Below, in pieces: positions 7,273 to 9,366 of a stretch of DNA of 9,366 nucleotides. Within the stretch, counting starts at the first letter, position 1; each line of letters begins with the position of its first letter. This stretch comes from an uncultured Alcaligenaceae bacterium (GTDB lineage Bacteria; Pseudomonadota; Gammaproteobacteria; Burkholderiales; Burkholderiaceae_B): NCBI GenBank assembly GCA_937897265.1, contig CALCPT010000451.1, forward strand, positions 1 to 9,366, written 5' to 3'. Under the pieces are notes generated by a model. It did no database searches, was not told the DNA's origin, and saw only the letters and a program-made list of their open reading frames with translations. Position numbers and translations under genes: made by a program.

Positions 7273-8631
7273 TTACAGTGCGATACGGCGAAAATCCGCC
7301 AACAGACTGCCAAGGTAGGCGTTGAAACGTGCCCCTGATGCACCATCAATGACACGATGATCGTATGACAGCGACAGTGGCAACGTCAGCTGTGGCACAA
7401 ATTGTTTACCGTCCCAAACCGGTTTCATGTAAGACTTTGACACACCCAAGATTGCGAGCTCTGGCGCGTTAATGATAGGTGTGAAATGCGTACCGCCGAT
7501 ACCACCTAACGATGAAATCGACATGCAACCACCCTGCATTTCTGCGGGTGACAATTTGCCATCGCGCGCCTTTTTAGCAAGTTCGCTGCTTCCAGCAGCC
7601 AACTCCAAAATACCTTTTTTATCGGCATCGCGAATGACAGGTACGCCCACGCCATTGGGGGTATCTGCCGCGAAACCAATGTGGAAGTACTGCTTCAACA
7701 CCAAGTTATCGCCGTCGAGTGAGGCGTTAAATTCAGGAAACTTCTTCAGAGCTGCGACAACAGCTTTTATCAAGAACGCAAGCATCGTGACTTTAATACC
7801 CGACTTCTCGTTCTCTTTATTTAACGTCACGCGAAACGCTTCAAGTTCAGTGATGCTCGCCTCGTCGTTATTTGTCACGTGGGGGATCATCACCCAATTA
7901 CGGTGCAAATTCGCGCCCGAAATCTTTTTAATGCGTGACAGCGGCTTGGAAGTAATTTCACCAAACTTAGTGAAATCGACTTTGGGCCACGGTAACAGGT
8001 CAATTCCGCCACCGAGCGATGCGCCCGAGGTAGAGGCAGCACTCACGACACCACCAGCCAACGCTTGCTTCACAAAGTTTTGAACGTCTTCTTGAACAAT
8101 ACGCTCTTTAGCACCCGTGCCCTTTACCAGAGACAGATCAACCCCAAGTTCGCGTGCAAACTTTCGCACCGATGGTGAAGCATGCGGCAAGCTCGCCGTT
8201 GAAACAGGCAGCTCAAGCTTGCCCGCCGCTGGCGCAACAGAAGTCACTGCAGCGGCCACAGTTGGGGCGCTCGTTGCGGTACTTGATGCAGAGACCGCTG
8301 GTGCTGCGGGTGCGGGTGCGGGTGCAGGTGCGGGTGCGGGTGCAGGCGCAGGTGCAGAAGCAGGTGCAGCACTGGTCGCAGGCGCTGCAGCAGTCGCCTC
8401 AATGCTCAGCATCACACTGCCTTGTTTGATCTTATCGCCCACCTTCACCGCAATCGATTTCACGATGCCGGCGACTGAGGTGGGAATTTCCATTGAGGCT
8501 TTATCAGACTCAACGGTAATCAAGCTTTGTTCGGCTTTGACGGCATCGCCGACTTTCACCAAAATTTCGATCACTTCAACGGAGTCGAAATCCCCAATAT
8601 CTGGAACTTCAATAGCTGTGATGTTACTCAT
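7273..8631 (-). CDS. aceF: Dihydrolipoyllysine-residue acetyltransferase (E2 of pyruvate dehydrogenase)
   Basis: Core of the PDH complex: accepts the acetyl group on a lipoyl arm and transfers it to CoA. The 452 residues comprise one lipoyl domain (about 1-79, lysine K44 in ESDKASMEIP), an Ala/Pro linker with eight successive AP pairs (93-108), a peripheral subunit-binding domain (about 149-187, HASPSVRKFARELGVDL...), and the acyltransferase domain (about 215-452) ending with the catalytic signature DHRVIDG (424-430), in which H425 and D429 are the active-site residues. It is shorter than the E. coli enzyme, which has three lipoyl domains. The ATG follows the aceE stop by 14 bases; the gap starts with a second in-frame TAA and contains AAGAGA as Shine-Dalgarno. 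The DIGDFDSVEVIEILV N-terminus is the betaproteobacterial PDH style. A 2-oxoglutarate E2 is unlikely given the AceE neighbour. Confidence 0.97.
   Translation of the reverse strand: MSNITAIEVPDIGDFDSVEVIEILVKVGDAVKAEQSLITVESDKASMEIPTSVAGIVKSIAVKVGDKIKQGSVMLSIEATAAAPATSAAPASAPAPAPAPAPAPAPAPAAPAVSASSTATSAPTVAAAVTSVAPAAGKLELPVSTASLPHASPSVRKFARELGVDLSLVKGTGAKERIVQEDVQNFVKQALAGGVVSAASTSGASLGGGIDLLPWPKVDFTKFGEITSKPLSRIKKISGANLHRNWVMIPHVTNNDEASITELEAFRVTLNKENEKSGIKVTMLAFLIKAVVAALKKFPEFNASLDGDNLVLKQYFHIGFAADTPNGVGVPVIRDADKKGILELAAGSSELAKKARDGKLSPAEMQGGCMSISSLGGIGGTHFTPIINAPELAILGVSKSYMKPVWDGKQFVPQLTLPLSLSYDHRVIDGASGARFNAYLGSLLADFRRIAL
8308..8355 (-). repeat. Hexanucleotide repeat coding the Ala-Pro linker of AceF
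   Basis: Eight consecutive hexamers, mostly GCACCC/GCACCT read on the minus strand, encode eight Ala-Pro pairs at residues 93-108 of AceF. Such linkers are stiff but mobile and let the lipoyl domain swing between active sites. Near-identical units make copy-number change by slippage possible; any change by whole units keeps the frame. Confidence 0.85.
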
Positions 8632-8645
8632 AGTGGATCTCTTTA

Positions 8646-9366
8646 TTAAGCGTATTGGGGGTTGGCTTTATCGGGATCAATGCCGTACTTTTTGATGGCA
8701 GCGGCCACTTGGCTCACTGGCACTGTGCCCTCATCGGCCAGTGCACGCAACGTTGCCAAGACGACAAAGTGCCGATCTACCTCAAAGTGTTCGCGCAATT
8801 TTGAGCGAAAATCCGAGCGACCATAACCATCCGTGCCCAACACTTTATAGGCACGACTCTTAGGCATAAACGGCCGAATCTGATCCGCAAAAAGCTTCAT
8901 GTAGTCAGTCGACGCAATGATTGGGCCCTCTGTTTTTTCGAGCAGACTCGTAACATAAGGCACCTTAGCCTTCGCAGTTGGGTGCAGCATGTTGTGGCGC
9001 TCGCAATCCAAGCCATCACGACGCAACTCTGTGAAGCTAGTGACGCTAAAAATATCAGCCGATACGCCCCAGTCTTTTTCAAGTAACTCGGCACCCGCCA
9101 TGACCTCACGCAAAATCGTACCTGAGCCTAGCAACTGTGCCTTCACCTTATTTTTGCCGCCCTTCTTCAAACGATACATGCCGCGAATAATGCCGGCCTC
9201 GTCGCCCTTATTCAAGCCAGGTTGCGCGTAGTTTTCGTTCATCAACGTCAAGTAGTAATAGACGTTTTCTTGATCTTCGATCATGCGCTTCATGCCGTGC
9301 TGAATAATCACAGCCACTTCGTGCGCAAAGGTTGGGTCATACGACACGCAATTCGGGATCGTCGAC
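8646..9366 (-). CDS. aceE: Pyruvate dehydrogenase E1 component (homodimeric type), C-terminal part, partial
   Basis: Thiamine-diphosphate enzyme that decarboxylates pyruvate and reductively acetylates the E2 lipoyl arm. About 239 C-terminal residues of an expected ~890 are visible, and the frame stays open to the right edge (TIPNCVSYDPTFAHEVAV at the border), so the GTG at 9347 is not the start. The fragment follows the AceE family closely: QENVYYYLTLMNENY, QLLGSGTILREV, SVTSFTELRRDGLDCERHNML, ASTDYMKLFADQIRPF and VLGTDGYGRSDFRSKLREHFEVD, ending in the usual DPDKANPQYA-like tail. This is the transketolase C-terminal domain involved in dimer formation. The single-chain E1 type separates it from the alpha/beta E1 of branched-chain complexes. 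The stop TAA at 8648-8646 is followed directly by a second TAA, then aceF 14 bases on. First visible gene of the PDH operon; its promoter is outside the window. Confidence 0.97.
   Translation of the reverse strand, partial: STIPNCVSYDPTFAHEVAVIIQHGMKRMIEDQENVYYYLTLMNENYAQPGLNKGDEAGIIRGMYRLKKGGKNKVKAQLLGSGTILREVMAGAELLEKDWGVSADIFSVTSFTELRRDGLDCERHNMLHPTAKAKVPYVTSLLEKTEGPIIASTDYMKLFADQIRPFMPKSRAYKVLGTDGYGRSDFRSKLREHFEVDRHFVVLATLRALADEGTVPVSQVAAAIKKYGIDPDKANPQYA

Noticed and set aside
8308..8355. The hexamer array as a CRISPR-like or phase-variation repeat
   Set aside because: There are no spacers, and units of six keep the reading frame, so it cannot switch the gene off; it is a coding linker.
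7472..8695. Two long plus-strand open frames (7472-8083, 203 codons; 8117-8695, 192 codons), the second rich in Ala-Gly
   Set aside because: Both lie antisense to aceF, which has full domain structure and catalytic residues. The Ala-Gly stretch is only the complement of the Ala-Pro linker codons.
8646..9347. A self-contained 233-residue gene starting with GTG at 9347
   Set aside because: The same frame stays open upstream to the window edge and continues to match AceE, so this is an internal GTG of a larger gene.

Overview
The window looks like chromosomal DNA from a betaproteobacterium, most likely order Burkholderiales. The evidence is an AceE-type (homodimeric E1) pyruvate dehydrogenase operon whose E3 subunit carries its own lipoyl domain, a single-chain PurL, and a TRAP transporter of the DctP/DctQM kind. 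Base composition is moderate (about half G+C by eye). The taxonomic call is inference from protein style, not from a search.

Layout. (1) Positions 1-1955, minus strand: the N-terminal half of purL (phosphoribosylformylglycinamidine synthase), running off the left edge. (2) 1956-2109: divergent control region between purL and dctP, with a candidate extended -10 for dctP embedded in a 7-bp inverted repeat, and a weaker -10 and a leader hairpin for purL. (3) 2110-3129, plus strand: dctP, a TRAP substrate-binding protein with a twin-arginine-type signal peptide. (4) 3130-3360: a strong intrinsic terminator, then a separate candidate promoter and a leader with a hairpin and a 10-bp direct repeat. 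(5) 3361-5199, plus strand: dctQM, a fused TRAP membrane protein. (6) 5200-5364: a convergent intergenic region with a bidirectional terminator. (7) 5365 to the right edge, minus strand: lpdA (E3), aceF (E2) and the 3' end of aceE (E1), transcribed aceE-aceF-lpdA with gaps of 14 and 9 bases, clearly one operon. No intergenic gap exceeds 300 bases, and I see no tRNA, rRNA, CRISPR or insertion sequence.

How the genes work together. AceE decarboxylates pyruvate and acetylates a lipoyl arm, AceF transfers the acetyl group to CoA, and LpdA reoxidises the dihydrolipoyl arm with NAD+. AceF has only one lipoyl domain here and LpdA contributes another that is nearly identical. DctP captures a substrate, probably an organic acid, in the periplasm and delivers it to the DctQM secondary transporter. 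No catabolic gene or regulator next to it reveals the substrate. PurL is an unrelated housekeeping neighbour.

Most of the window is ordinary, well-known biology; I do not see a new system. The points most worth a second look are regulatory: the terminator and second promoter between dctP and dctQM, the inverted repeat around the dctP -10, and the structured dctQM leader. The near-duplicate lipoyl domains in the PDH operon are also worth a look.
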